64,000 nt of DNA from Euonymus europaeus (GCA_963580455.1 OY756961.1:4569001-4633000); one strand, 5' to 3'; numbered from the stretch's first letter, positions 36,300-48,189 are shown. The notes: generated from the sequence alone by a model not told the origin. Numbers and translations: made by a program.

Positions 36300-37880
36300 G
36301 CGGAAATTCATTTGTGTGTGGACTGTACAATGCTCAGTCCGCATTACACTGCTCCAGAGGCATGGGAACCAGCGAAGAAGTCATTGAATCTATTCTGGGA
36401 TGACGCCATCAGTATATCTGTTGAGTCCGATGCTTGGAGTTTTGGTTGTACATTGGTGGAGATGTGCACAGGCTTTGTTTCCTACGTGAAGTACCTAATA
36501 TTTTATTCTACAATTTTTATTTTCTCCGTCTTTTGTTATTTCTCTGTCATTCCATACGTGCTTAGTAGTATGACTCATGCAGGTGGGCTGGTTTGAGTGC
36601 ACAAGAAATTTATCGAGCTGTTCTCAAGACTAAAAAACAGCTTCCCCAGTATGCAAGTGTAGTATGTGTTGGAATCCCTAGGGAATTGTGGAAGATGATT
36701 GGTGAATGTCTGCAGTTCAAGCCATCAAGAAGGCCGACCTTCAGTGCAATGTTGGCAATATTTCTTTAGAACTTGCAGGAACTCCCACGGAGGCCCCCTG
36801 CAAGTCCTGATAAGTAAGAATTTTAATGTTTATTCCTCGAGTCTTCCCTTCAGTGTTATTCTTTTCTTTGAAGTTCTTCAGATCGGATCTGACTTGGTTG
36901 TAGTTGAACCAAAATAAAAACGAGTTCTATGTTATATGAAGTTATGTGTGCGTGAGAGAGAGAGAGACAGAGAGACAGAGAGACAGAGAGAGAGAGACAG
37001 AGAGAGAGAGACAGAGTGACCATGAGATCAAACTTTTAACATCTTATCTGTTTGAGTGCAGTGGATTCGCAAAAAATGCTGGATTAAATGTGACAGAATC
37101 ATCTCTCGCACCTGATTTTGATGTTTTACAGAGCAATCCGAATCATCTACATCGACTTGTGTCTGAAGGGATTCTGTGCAGTGTTAGGTTAGTGTTATTC
37201 AATTCGAAGTTTTTTGTTTTAGTCTTCGTTTTGGCTTACTTTAGGCTTTATATTTCATCTTCTTTGCTGCCCTGCTTTGTTTGTCTATGCAGGGATATAT
37301 TGGCAAAGGCAGCATCAGGAAATGGTTGTCTCAATATCTATGCTATTAGAAGCACAGAATACTGATGGCCAAACTGCTCTCCAATTGGCTTGCAGACGTG
37401 GTAGTGCAGAACTTGTTGGGGCAATATTAGAGTATGCGGAGGCAAATGTGGATATTCTGGATAAAGATGGAGATCCTCCTCTTGTTTTTGCTTTAGCAGC
37501 TGGTTCTCCGGATTGTGTTTGTGCTCTAATTGAGAAAGGGGCTGATGTTAGATCTAGGTTGAGGGAAGGCTTTGGCCCATCTGTTGCCCATGTCTGTGCC
37601 TACCATGGCCAACCTGATTGTATGCGAGTAGGTTTTCAAAGCATCTGCTGTAGTATATGATTGCTCTGTTTGTTAAATAGTAAATTCTTCCTGCTGAATG
37701 AATTTTTAATTTATGAACAAGAGTTGCTTTTGGCTGGAGTTGATCCCAATGCAGTAGATGATGAAGGTGAATCTGTACTCCAAAGAGCTGTGGCCAAGAA
37801 GTATACTGATTGTGCTATTGTCATATTGGAAAAAGGTGGCTTATGTCAATGGCTATTTTGCTGTTCATATTGGAAAAAGG
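36300..37880 (+). pseudogene. KEG fragment, right half of a PPR-KEG chimera
   Basis: Copy of the KEG gene from within exon 2 (52662) through exons 3, 4 and 5 into exon 6, with all intervening introns retained, so it arose from DNA and not from mRNA. Homology fades near 37856-37880, where a short piece (CATATTGGAAAAAGGTGGCT) is present twice. Breaks: the exon 2 donor GT is CT at 36482; a TAG lies in the exon 3 copy at 36767-36769; 2 bp are missing in the exon 5 copy near 37327; the GA tract in the intron 3 copy has expanded. The fragment covers the kinase C-lobe and first ankyrin repeats. It has no KEG promoter and no start codon. Confidence 0.94.
36953..37018. repeat. GA/GACA-rich microsatellite
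   Basis: Runs of GAGA interspersed with GACA in the KEG intron 3 copy. The parent intron has only a short version near 53329-53348, so the tract expanded after duplication. Confidence 0.85.
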
Positions 37881-38683
37881 TGGCTCGGTGCATCTGGGAT
37901 TAGCGCAGCTACTAAAGGAGTACTTCTAGCTTAGTTGCTGCTATAAATCATCAATCAATCCTTTTTCACTACTTTCTTTCCATTTTTGGTACCTTACCAC
38001 TACCACCACATGAAGGGACCAATAAAGCAATTTTCACTAACAAGTAACCACACATTCACTGTCGTCTATTGTGTTTGACAGCATTTATAACAGAAAAATC
38101 ACACTGCTGATGTTCACAAAACTCATAACTGTCAAAACACATACATAAATAGGTCTTACTGCAACCATATCAAAATCCAGAAAGGAAACGCGTAGGTTCA
38201 AGCAAAGTTCAACACTAGTTCAAAAATGTAAAACTCAGCAGTTTTAACTAAAAAGCAGAACAAATCCAACTTCCCTATCAGATCAGCAAGTCACTGCACC
38301 GGTCTTCCACGTACTCATTCCAACTAATAGTCTTTGTTCACTTGTACAAATACATTTTGCAATCATCAATAAAAACCTCATGAAAGTTACTGCTGCATTT
38401 TTAAATTTCTTATGTTAAAAAGCACAAGCCAAAAACATTCCATCTCAAAATATTGTTTAGGGGGCAATATTCATAGAAAGAAGCAAGCAAAATAATATGA
38501 AACTTTCGGTGTAGTGGTTATGAAAAGGCAAGTTATAGTATCAGAATATGAATGTAAAAATAATTAAGCTGGAAAAAAAATGAAAACGCATGATGGAGAC
38601 CTACTTATCAACAAAAAAGAACGAGAACAGACTAGCTAGATAGATATATACCTTAGAATATGCATATTTTTGCTTTCTCTCAG

Positions 38684-41178
38684 TTATCCCATGCTATGCA
38701 TTTCACTTTCTTGGCCATCAGGTGCAGGCAAGTTCCAAAGCTGAGGAAAAAGGTATATCAATAGCTAGATAATCTAGTTAAACTGCAGCTAATTGAATAT
38801 AATTTAAGAAGATGAGTTGATAATGAATTGGGAGACATACATAATAGAATAGGGTAACACTACTAATACTTACGTCATCAATATCAAGAGCCACATCATT
38901 TTTCTTCAATTGTTCATTTTCCTTTTTCAATTCATCTCTCTCCTTTTTCAATTCTTCTTTCTCCTTATACAGCTCCTGTTGGCATATAAATAGAAAGTAT
39001 AGAATGAATATTATTGTTCAAATTGATTCGAACAGTCATGATAGATGAAGAACAAACAACATTATGTTTCTTCAAAATGAATTATTCAAAAGAAGTGAGG
39101 GAACCATGATCAAGCACAGCTGTAAAAGACAAAAAAAAACATTTATTCAAAAATCCTAAAACTAACACATATTTGAGCCACGCGTGTAATTGAAGATGTT
39201 AGTTAACCATGGATTTGGCAAAGTTTGAAAAGGAAAATTGGAGCAATCACCTGAGTGAAATGATACCAATTTTGGGATTGCTGCTTTTCATGTGCTATGT
39301 CACTCAGCATTGAGGTAACTTGAGACTCATATTGCTGCAGCCGTTGATCCTTCCACTTCAATTGTTCCCTTAAATGCTCACACTCTAAGGTTTTTTTTAG
39401 GAGCTCATTGCAGACTTCAGGGTAATGGTCCGCCTTTCTCTTCATATCCCAACAATTGCCAGCGCCATATAAAAAGATTGGTTTAGATGGTAAAGGTGAT
39501 TAGCGTGTGTGTAACAAGCATACATTTTTTCGTACTCGAATCTAATTAAGGAAAATCATTGAGTTGAATTTACTACTCTCACCTTTCTTTCCTCGCAGTA
39601 CTTCTTATCACTCAGTTTCTGTGTTGGCGTCCTTTCTTTCTTCAGTTTCTTGATAGGTAATTGTCCATCAGCAGTTTCATCAGTGTCTCCCCCGCTTATA
39701 CCAGTATGCACACCCTTTGCACCTGATGATGACCCTTCAACAATGAGTAAATATAAGTACATTACAAGAAATATACAATTATATAATGAACTCAATTAAT
39801 ACACAACTATATTTCAAGGCATAATCCAAAAATAATGAGTTCTTGGCATACACTTCTTAAGGTTCAAATCTTCAGTTGCACCAAAAATAACTACTAATAA
39901 AGTTGCTATTATTCACAGAAAGAAAACACAATAATAACTAAGACTTGAGAAAATCGTTTAAGATGGCATGTGTATGTTTGCGATAGTACATGAGAAGAAT
40001 TGAGAAAATTCATACAGGAGAGAGTACACGAGAAAATTTGAGAAAATTCATATCGGAGATAACTCTCATGAAAGGGTTGAACTTGAATAAGAATTAGGAC
40101 ATATTACAGATAATGATTTAGAAAATATGACTTAGTCAATTGGGAGTTGTTATAGCCAAAATTGAGGCAGGCCCAATTTTCTGACACGTGTACCTAGTCA
40201 AAATTTGACTAGTCAAAGGCCCAGTCAGCCTTAATAATATATCCGCCTCAGCACCAACCCCTATGTTTGATCTGGTGCTCGCCATGGTCATGGGCACAAG
40301 GAGCTAGCCGTTGCAGGTTCTGCTAAATGCTGGATAAACAAATATGAAGTAATTACGAAGCTGCCGAGCCATGAGATCGCCAACAGCGGAGTTCGCCTCT
40401 TCTTAAGGTAGGTCATCCGACATGTCTGACAGACCGCAGGTATTCTTTATAACGTCATATCCTCCATTTAATGTTCTAGTATTACCTTTTGCCTATAAAA
40501 CCGCCTCTCTAGGTGACCTATTATAAAGCGACTGTCACTTCGACATACACCTGTCTTTTCAATGTCAGTTTGTCTTTTCGACGCTAAAATACCCAAAAGC
40601 CCTTACTAAAAATAGTGAAGTGCTATAAATAGAACCCCCTTCCGCTGAAGAAGGGGTTGCGCATTTTTTTCCAAAGAACATTCACAACATTGACATCTCA
40701 GCCAACAAGTTCCCCAAACACTATCCCACTTTTTCGATCTCCACCACGGTTATTGTCTGCTTTTCTTCTTGAAGTTGACTTGATCGTCGGAACCCCAACG
40801 ACCGAACCCCCACAATCCGATCATTGGGATCTTACGGTTTCTTGTTCGATGTGTGTGTAGGACACGGAGCAGAAAAGTGTTTCAGGAGATTGCCAAGACC
40901 CACTGAAAGCTAAGCTGGTAAAGAGAAATTTATGGTAGGTTTTCGGGCTCTACAGGAGTATGGGAGTGCAAATAACTGAATTACTGGACAAACTTCAGCT
41001 CGTTAGATCCGACCAGAGTCAACCTCTGAATCTATAAACCGCAAAATTATCACAATCCGAAAACAAAATAGACTGAGAATATGTACTCACCGTGATTGTG
41101 ATCTGTCAAAGCATCATTAACCCCATCAGTCCCCTTCTTCTCCGGGAGATCAGCTGAAACAGCAGCGGAGGTTTTCAT
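38684..41178 (-). CDS. uncharacterised coiled-coil protein, 195 aa
   Basis: I do not recognise this gene. Five exons with good splice sites and closing phases: 41091-41178, 39583-39734, 39251-39439, 38874-38975, 38684-38740; 588 bp including a TAA stop. The first 50 residues are Ser/Gly/Asp-rich. A basic patch follows (IKKLKKERTPTQKLSDKK, about 57-74). A charged helical region follows (LLKKTLECEHLREQLKWK, about 93-110), and exon 4 is almost entirely heptad-like Glu/Lys/Leu (KEEELKK-type, about 147-169). The basic patch plus coiled coil suggests a nuclear dimerising protein, but no bZIP basic-region Asn/Arg signature is present. Intron 1 holds a solo LTR. The gene is divergent from the PPR gene, 620 bp between start codons. 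Confidence 0.7.
40147..40954. mobile_element. solo LTR with 5-bp target duplication
   Basis: An 808-bp element beginning TGTTATAG and ending CTCTACA, flanked by perfect GGAGT repeats (40142-40146 and 40955-40959). It contains a TATA-like CTATAAATAG (about 40623) and no primer site or internal domain beside it. This is the signature of a full LTR retrotransposon reduced to one LTR by recombination. It lies in intron 1 of the coiled-coil gene. Superfamily is not determined. Confidence 0.85.
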
Positions 41179-41798
41179 TGCTTTTTAATTATTGCAAGAA
41201 GCGAAGGAGTGAGTCACTTACCGCTTTCCCATTTATATTTTTTCTTTACCAGAAAAACATAAAGCTCCGTAAAAGGGCTCTGCTCGAACGATGCTCGTTC
41301 TATTTCGAGAAAATTTCCGCTCTGTCACTTATATGTATATTTTTTCTTTGCCATGTCTGTTTTTAAACATGTAAGAATCGGCCCGGGAATAGTTCATACG
41401 ATTGTCGCGCTGCCGGGTCGGATGAAGTTGTGCCGGGCCTTTTATATATATTATTATATGTTTACAGAAAAGCATAGTGAAGTAAATTACATATGTGCCC
41501 CTTCTCTCTTCGCTCGGTTTAATGGGATGTGTCTGTAATTTTAGGGTAACACTGGTACGCCCGGCGACGGTTTTGTTTTCGCTGGAATCGTTTCTTCAAC
41601 AGGTAATCCTTCACTGGATGATCCTTTCTTGTTGCTCTCACTCGCATTATATTTTTAATTTCTCCTTCCGCTCCAATTGTATGTGTTGTGTAATTACGAA
41701 TTTACGATGTCTGGTTTGTGTCAGACTTTGGAATTTCCACTGGCTAGGACTACGTAGTTTGTGGAATTTGGTTTTAGGTGTGACGCTGAATCGCTCGC

Positions 41799-43553
41799 AT
41801 GGTATCTCTAGGAACTGAGTCTCAGTTCATCCAAAGCATTTGTGCTATTGTGGTAAAGGGTCACTGGGACTGTCTGTTGAAACCTAAATTCGGTTTGTGT
41901 CTTTCGTCGATCAACATTCAACAGCTATTACTTCAAATTTCTTTATATAACTGCGGTCCCTCTATTTCGTGGTCTTTCTTTAAATGGACTGAATCTTCAA
42001 TACCCAATTACAAGCACTCTTTGCAATCCACATGGACCATGGTTCACATTCTCACAGAGTACAAACACTTCAAAACTGCACAGGATTTGCTTGAAAAGAT
42101 TGCATATAAGGATTTTTTGTCATCGCCATCTGTTTTGGGTGCTTTAGCGAGGACACATAGTGATCCAGATGTGAATTCTCAGGTTTTGAGTTGGCTTGTG
42201 ATATTTTATGCGAACTCGAAGATGACCCAGGAGGCCTTTCAAGTGTTTGAGCATATGAGAGGTCATGGATTTAGTCTGCATTTGCATGCTTGTACTGTAT
42301 TGCTGAACTCTTTGGTGAAAGAGAGGCTAACTGATACAGTGTGGAAAATTTATAAGAAGATGGTTAGAGCTGGGATTGTTGCCAATATTCATGTATATAA
42401 TGTGTTGATTCATGCTTGTTGCAAGTCCGGTGATTTGGAGAAGGCAGAAAAGTTGCTGAGTGAGATGGAGTTGAATGGTGTTTTTCCTGATCTTTTTACC
42501 CACAATACTATGATTTCATTGTATTGTAAAAAGGGTATGCATTATGAAGCTTTGTGTGTTCAGGAGAGGATGGAAAGGGGAGGGATTAGTCCTGATATTG
42601 TTACTTATAATTCACTTATTTATGGGTTTTGTAAAGAAGGTAGAATGAGAGAGGCTGTAAAGCTTCTCAAGGAAATTAAGGGCGCTGATGCAAATCATGT
42701 GACTTACACTACTCTGATCGATGGCTATTGTAGAGCAAATGATCTAGATGAGGCTTTAAGATTGCGTGAGGTGATGGAGGCCAAGGGATTGTCTCCAGGG
42801 GTTGTTACATACAATACGATTCTCCGCAAATTGTGTGCAGAAAGCAGGATAAAGGATGCAAATAAACTTTTGAATGAGATGAGTGAAAAGAAAGTTGAAC
42901 CAGATAACATTACATGTAACACATTAATTAATGCTTATTGCAAGATCGGAGATATGCGATCTGCACTTAAAGTGAAGGACAATATGTTGCAGGCTGGATT
43001 GAAGCTTGACCAGTTTACTTATAAGGCACTGATTCATGGGTTCTGTAAGGTGCGGGAGCTAGAGAGTGCGAAAGAAATATTGTATGACATGCTCAGTGCA
43101 GGACTTTCTCCTAGTTATTGCACCTACTCATGGATTGTGGATGGCTACTGCAATCAAGACAATAAAGAGGCCATTGTTAGAATCCTTAATGATTTTGTGA
43201 CCAGAGGACTTTGGGTCGATCTCTCAGTGTACAGGGCACTAATAAGGAGGTTATGTGAAAGAGAGAAGACTGATTGTGCACAAAGAATATTCAGTATCAT
43301 GCAGGAGAAAGGTTTATCAGGAGATAGTGTTATCTACACTAGTCTGGCACTTGCTTACTGGAAGGCAGGGAATGCAAATTCCGCTTCAGATATGTTGGAT
43401 GAAATGTACAAGAGAAGGTTGATGATCAATCTCAAAATTTATAGTTCTTTTAATTCCTCGTACGCTAGAGACAATGTATTAGATATCTTCTGGAATTATG
43501 CCGTTGAAAGACGTGTTATGTCAAAAAGTTTATTAAAGGAAGTGCTCAGATGA
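41799..43553 (+). CDS. P-class pentatricopeptide repeat protein
   Basis: Intronless 584-codon gene. PPR proteins bind RNA in mitochondria or chloroplasts, affecting processing, editing or translation. From about residue 120 to 560 there are roughly a dozen 35-residue motifs, for example VVTYNTILRKLCAESRIKDA and NITCNTLINAYCKIGDMRSA. No E, DYW or SMR extension is present, so it is P-class. The sequence resembles the Arabidopsis At5g38730 type from memory; I give no symbol. The first 100 residues are not repeats and may hold a targeting peptide. The ATG at 41799 has a well-matched counterpart in the pseudogene copy. This is the parent of the copy at 34429-36299 and differs from it by a few percent. 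Confidence 0.93.
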   Translation: MVSLGTESQFIQSICAIVVKGHWDCLLKPKFGLCLSSINIQQLLLQISLYNCGPSISWSFFKWTESSIPNYKHSLQSTWTMVHILTEYKHFKTAQDLLEKIAYKDFLSSPSVLGALARTHSDPDVNSQVLSWLVIFYANSKMTQEAFQVFEHMRGHGFSLHLHACTVLLNSLVKERLTDTVWKIYKKMVRAGIVANIHVYNVLIHACCKSGDLEKAEKLLSEMELNGVFPDLFTHNTMISLYCKKGMHYEALCVQERMERGGISPDIVTYNSLIYGFCKEGRMREAVKLLKEIKGADANHVTYTTLIDGYCRANDLDEALRLREVMEAKGLSPGVVTYNTILRKLCAESRIKDANKLLNEMSEKKVEPDNITCNTLINAYCKIGDMRSALKVKDNMLQAGLKLDQFTYKALIHGFCKVRELESAKEILYDMLSAGLSPSYCTYSWIVDGYCNQDNKEAIVRILNDFVTRGLWVDLSVYRALIRRLCEREKTDCAQRIFSIMQEKGLSGDSVIYTSLALAYWKAGNANSASDMLDEMYKRRLMINLKIYSSFNSSYARDNVLDIFWNYAVERRVMSKSLLKEVLR

Positions 43554-46062
43554 TTTCATGCTCATATGTGGAAACCCTTGGAATTGATAAAGTTTTGCTG
43601 GCTTGAAGTCCTCTATTGCTTGGCATTACAAGTTCGACGTTTATCCCACCATTTATGGCATGCATGGATTAAAACAACCTCGCCCTGGATCTAGTTATGA
43701 TTCTTTTGGGGTCAAAAGTTGTAGACAGCCTTGATATGTTCACAAATGACTCTAACTCCAGGTAATCTTTGCATCTAGCTGATCTCTGCAAGCTTAGGCA
43801 GGCACTTATGGTTCATGTTCGAATTGAAATCATTGTTTTCCTTTTGATGTATACAGAATCATGTTAGTTGAGGTCTCATTATGATTTTTCGAAGCGCGCA
43901 AAGCGAGAGATCAACTATTTTTGGCATTTTTAATCACATTCGTAGGTAAGGCTAAGCAACACTTGAACTTTCTGTTATCTATGTTAATGGGGACACTTAT
44001 ACATGTTGTGGTCTGATCCTTTTCTGGGCTGATTTTGAATACTGCACCTAGAGATTTATAATAATGACAACATTTTGAATGTAAAGACAAACTATCATGG
44101 CTAATTTGTCTGTGAACTTTAGGACTTGCTTGAGAGAGGTGTTGGGAGGGGTTCCCTCCAAATCCTTGCTTGGAGCGAACATATCAAAGGTGTTGGGAGG
44201 GGTTCCCTTTTTCCCAACCCCTCTCATACTAGGCAAGTGTTCATTTTATGAACTCTATCCCTCCCAACCCTCTCTCCAAAGCATAGCCTTAATCTGTTTG
44301 TGTTTGATTGCCTTAAAAAATCTATTTGTGAGACATTGTCACATTGGCAAAGGTTTTCCAGCTATGAACGAGGGGGGAGTAAAGAAGTTAGTCATGATTA
44401 TGCAAGAGTGGAAACACCCTGAACTTGAATTTGTTGCCACCATTGTCAAGTGCCTTCACCAACTGGGCTATCCCTTGATGGTATTCATAAATAGATGCCA
44501 CGCCTAGGCGATTCTCGACTCCTCCAGATCCTCTAGAATCTCATATCGTTTTCATTCCCTGACAAAGTCCACGCCAAAAACCACTTGTTTATCATACTAA
44601 GTCATTGTTAAAAGTCATAGATAAAAGTTAAATCTGTAATAGAAATATGAACACAAACAACATTTAATTAATGCCGATTTTAAATTTTGTAATATATATG
44701 TGAAAAAGTGAATCTTTGTTTGGTATAGGCAGGGGTTGAGAGAGATTGAAGGCTTTTATGAGAGTGAACATCTCATAATAGTTCTTGCCAAATAAAAGTT
44801 TGAAGGGGTTCGTGAATAAACGGACACCTCTCTCAAGTATAGTCTTATTATAAAGAACTTTAGTTTCAAGTTGTCTGTGAATAAGTGCTTGCAAATGTGG
44901 GATGTCACAGTCTCAAGGATTTAAATCTCATACTCAGCAATTTTGGTGTTTTTTATTTATACACGGGAGACGTTCTCCCCGCCTGGGCTTCACTTAGTCT
45001 CAATCGTTTGTCAAGTTAGTACAAGCTGTTTTGGTATGCCTAAGTTTGGATCCAATAGAATTGTCGGGTAGGCACGCCGAACCGGAGATTTTAGACGAGC
45101 CAAAGTCTTATGATTAATTTTTTAAAAAAATAACTTTCTTTTACCTCAATAATATCTATGATTTGAGTGTTGATCTCGACCTTCATATTCGGTTTCCACG
45201 CATGGGTCCCAATCTTTTTCGAATGGGTCCCAGTTTAAGTCAATAGTCAATACAATTGCAAAAGCGTACGGTATGAGATTAATGAGAACAATAATTTGGT
45301 GTATCCGATGTTTGTTCTAGAATTACTATTAGAACTAATCCTATCCAATAAATCCTGGCCACGTATGCGATTATTTAATCCCCTCATCACCACTAAGTTT
45401 CCAAAAGTCAGTCTCCGTAGGCTGCGCACATGCTTTAAATTACTTCTTCCTACTACATTGAACGTAGCCACTTTCAATGTTACAAGAACATTTTCATCGT
45501 ATCTTTTAAACTCGTGTACATAGGTAATAAACTATAAACTCAAAATACAAATTTTCGACAAAAGAAAATTGCATGCATCAATATCTCTTAACAAATCAAT
45601 TCTCTACTTGATTATTTATTAGGATATTTTATTTATTTAGTAGAAGGTAATAGTAGTTTTAAATTTTAAATTAATTTTATAAATATAATAAATAAATTAT
45701 ACTGTATTTTAATTTTTACTTGAAATCAAATAATAATAAAGTAATATTGTAAGTATTTTAATATTTTAGTGATATTTAAGTGCCACAAATCATGCACAAA
45801 CACATACACAATGAGATTACGGGTCTACCAAGTATTTTCTTTTATTTTCTATTCAGAAACTTCTATTCCTCTGCTTCCTTGCCACCTTCCATTTCCCTTT
45901 TCCTTGCCAATTTTTCTATGTCGCTTCTCCTTCCAAGAAACCACCATGTGACCCCAAAATTCAACTTCCGTACTCCTTTATAAATACCTTATCTAAATTA
46001 GGTGATTACATACCAACAAAAATAGAGAAGGAAGGAAAGAAAGCAAAGGCCTTTCTTTGGTT
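43554..46062. other. PPR-VQ intergenic region
   Basis: No gene is recognised. A pair of partly complementary blocks (about 44115-44290 and 44700-44885), sharing CTTGAGAGAGGTGT and flanking about 400 bp, looks like an old element with terminal inverted repeats. A 56-codon stretch inside it (44337-44507) reads like protein but matches no family I know. The promoter of the VQ gene is at the right end. Confidence 0.5.
45977..45986 (+). promoter_or_regulatory. TATA box of the VQ gene
   Basis: TTTATAAATA lies 77 bp before the VQ start codon, which allows for a start site near 46010 and a 5' UTR of about 50 bp. Confidence 0.65.
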
Positions 46063-46494
46063 ATGATGGAGGTGCAAAACATGCAAAGCAAGAGAGAATT
46101 AGTGAGAAGGAGATGTAATAACAAGAAGGCACTCAAGGTTGTCTACATATCAAGCCCTATGAAGGTTAAGACTAGCGCATCCAGATTTAGGGCTCTTGTG
46201 CAAGAACTCACCGGGAAAGACTCCGATACGGCTCGTTTGATGGATGCTAATGGTGGAGAGTATTCTCCCACTGTTTCGGAACTAAGCCCGGTGGATGATC
46301 AGGAAACGCCATCGATGAAGGAGGAGTTATCGCCGACGAAGTTCTCGGATTCTGTATTTGGGGAGACATATGAAGATTACCATAATTTTCTTGTTCCTCG
46401 AATGGATCAGGAGAGTTATTTTGGGATGCTCCCATCAAATTTGTTCCTTGAGAATTCTCAATTTGATGCACTTAGATTCTTAAATGATCAGTAA
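46063..46494 (+). CDS. VQ motif protein, sigma factor-binding protein (SIB) type
   Basis: Intronless 143-codon gene. VQ proteins bind group I/IIc WRKY factors; SIB1/SIB2 also carry plastid targeting and bind plastid sigma factor. The motif FxxxVQxLTG is complete at residues 42-51 (FRALVQELTG), preceded by KVVYISSPMKVKT, which is typical of the SIB subgroup. The remainder is acidic and Ser/Pro-rich with a short aromatic C-terminal half. I chose the first of two adjacent ATGs at 46063; the reading frame upstream has no earlier ATG. The stop is at 46492-46494. The VQ family is certain; the SIB subgroup is likely. Confidence 0.9.
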   Translation: MMEVQNMQSKRELVRRRCNNKKALKVVYISSPMKVKTSASRFRALVQELTGKDSDTARLMDANGGEYSPTVSELSPVDDQETPSMKEELSPTKFSDSVFGETYEDYHNFLVPRMDQESYFGMLPSNLFLENSQFDALRFLNDQ

Positions 46495-46704
46495 GTTTCG
46501 TTAATACGAGTTTGAGCCATATTTTTGTAGTTCCCTTGTATTTATTCATAGTATACTTAACTTTTTTTACTATAGTATTGGTTACTCAAAATTTTACTTT
46601 TGATCGTTATGTATATATAAATCAGAGATAGACATCCCAACAGTTGATATCTCAGTCATTTCCACTGTTGAGTTGTTCGTGTAAGATTTCATAAGAATCA
46701 TCTT

Positions 46705-47097
46705 GGCTGTGTTTGGATTGAGAGTCAAGAGAGTTAAGTGAGCGACAATAAATAAGTTACTTGGATTAAGAGTAGGGGTTTAGAAGGGGATAATAAAGGG
46801 TTAAGTGAGGGAAAAATTTTATTATTTTCATCTATTTTCTTCTCCTCCGAAATTGGAGTGTTAAGGAGAGAGATACATATTTTTTTAAAAAAAACTTAAA
46901 ATATTCATGAGAAGCGTTAAAAGATACTTGCTTTTGCACTTTTATTTAGGGTATTTTAGTAACTATAATATTTTTATCTCTCTCACTCAAGACTCTCAAT
47001 TTAAGTAAAGAGTATAATGTATATATAATTTTTGCTTCCCTTCACTTAATTCTATTTAATTCTCCTTATTTTTTTACCCTCAATCCATGCAAGAGCC
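46705..47097. mobile_element. MITE-like element
   Basis: A 393-bp AT-rich block. The left end reads GGCTGTGTTTGGATTGAG and the right end reversed reads GGCTCTTGCATGGATTGAG. AGTTAAGTGAG-type sequence is mirrored further in. It has no coding capacity. No target duplication could be fixed. Confidence 0.5.
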
Positions 47098-48189
47098 CTA
47101 GAGTTCACATATTCACGTAGATCTTATGAATCAGCAGCAGCTGAGATAATTGAGATTTTTTTATCATTTTAGTTAGTCATGGATAATATGTTGAGTATGT
47201 GTGTGGTGTGCTGTGCATAAGAGGAACAAAGGAATATTTTAAATCAACAAGTGATAAGTGATAAAGTATCTTTTACGTGTCACTTTCTATATTGATACAT
47301 TATTGCGCGCCATTGGAACAAATTGCCTACATGCATGGCTAACTTTATCTATAATCGTGGCACAGTTGAAGCAATAATGTTGAAGAGTTCATCATCATAG
47401 ATAAATATGATCTCAGCATGGCCACGTCGACATAGTAAAGCAAGGTGGCATGATAAAGAGATCATTAATCTCGAAAAAATAATTTTATATGATATAATTT
47501 TCGATTAAAAAATCATCAAGTCAAAGAGAGAGAAAATGATCTTTCTAGGCCCTCCTTTACCTTTTGAGTCTTGGTGTTTCATTTGTCTTTAAAAAACTAT
47601 TACTTTGAATTAACGGCACAAATAATTTTAAGGGTTAAGCGCACAAATGGCACATGTACTTAAAGAAAAGGTCTTTTCAGCCCTTCTACTATGATCTATT
47701 TAGAGATCGATCTCTCCAACGTCACATCTTGATGAAGATGATTGAGTTTATTTCGATACAGTGTTGGCCTAGTACATCCCGATCTTATTCGAGTACATCC
47801 ATATATTGTCTTTATATAATAGTCTTGAGTTTGAGTGCCTATTTTCTTAGGTTTGTGTTTGTAATTTCTTAGGCTGCTAACGGGTGTTAGGTGTAACTGT
47901 ACTCTCATCGTTGAGATTATATTTTTAAAAAAACAAAGCTAGCATATTATTCAAAGTGGGCCAATCCCCAACTAAAGTTAACAATGGGCCAAGACCAAAC
48001 CCATAAAATGATGTGCTAAAGCTTTATCCAAAACTATTAGGTACTTTGGGTTAGCTGGGCCAATGAACCCATGATCACTTCCATGATGATAAAAAAGGAG
48101 CAGAAAATAAAGACCATAATAGTTCTTCTGAATTTAGTCAGTTTAGGTGACCGGCATGTATGAATTGAAACAGAGCCGTTTTATATTTT

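Noticed and set aside
36946..37365. 139-codon open frame rich in Arg/Glu
   Set aside because: The N-terminal part is a translated GA/GACA microsatellite and the rest is KEG intron and exon 4 copy.
47654..47872. Possible LINE 3' end near 47640-47940
   Set aside because: The text loosely resembles a non-LTR element tail, but there is no reverse-transcriptase motif, A-tail or target duplication.
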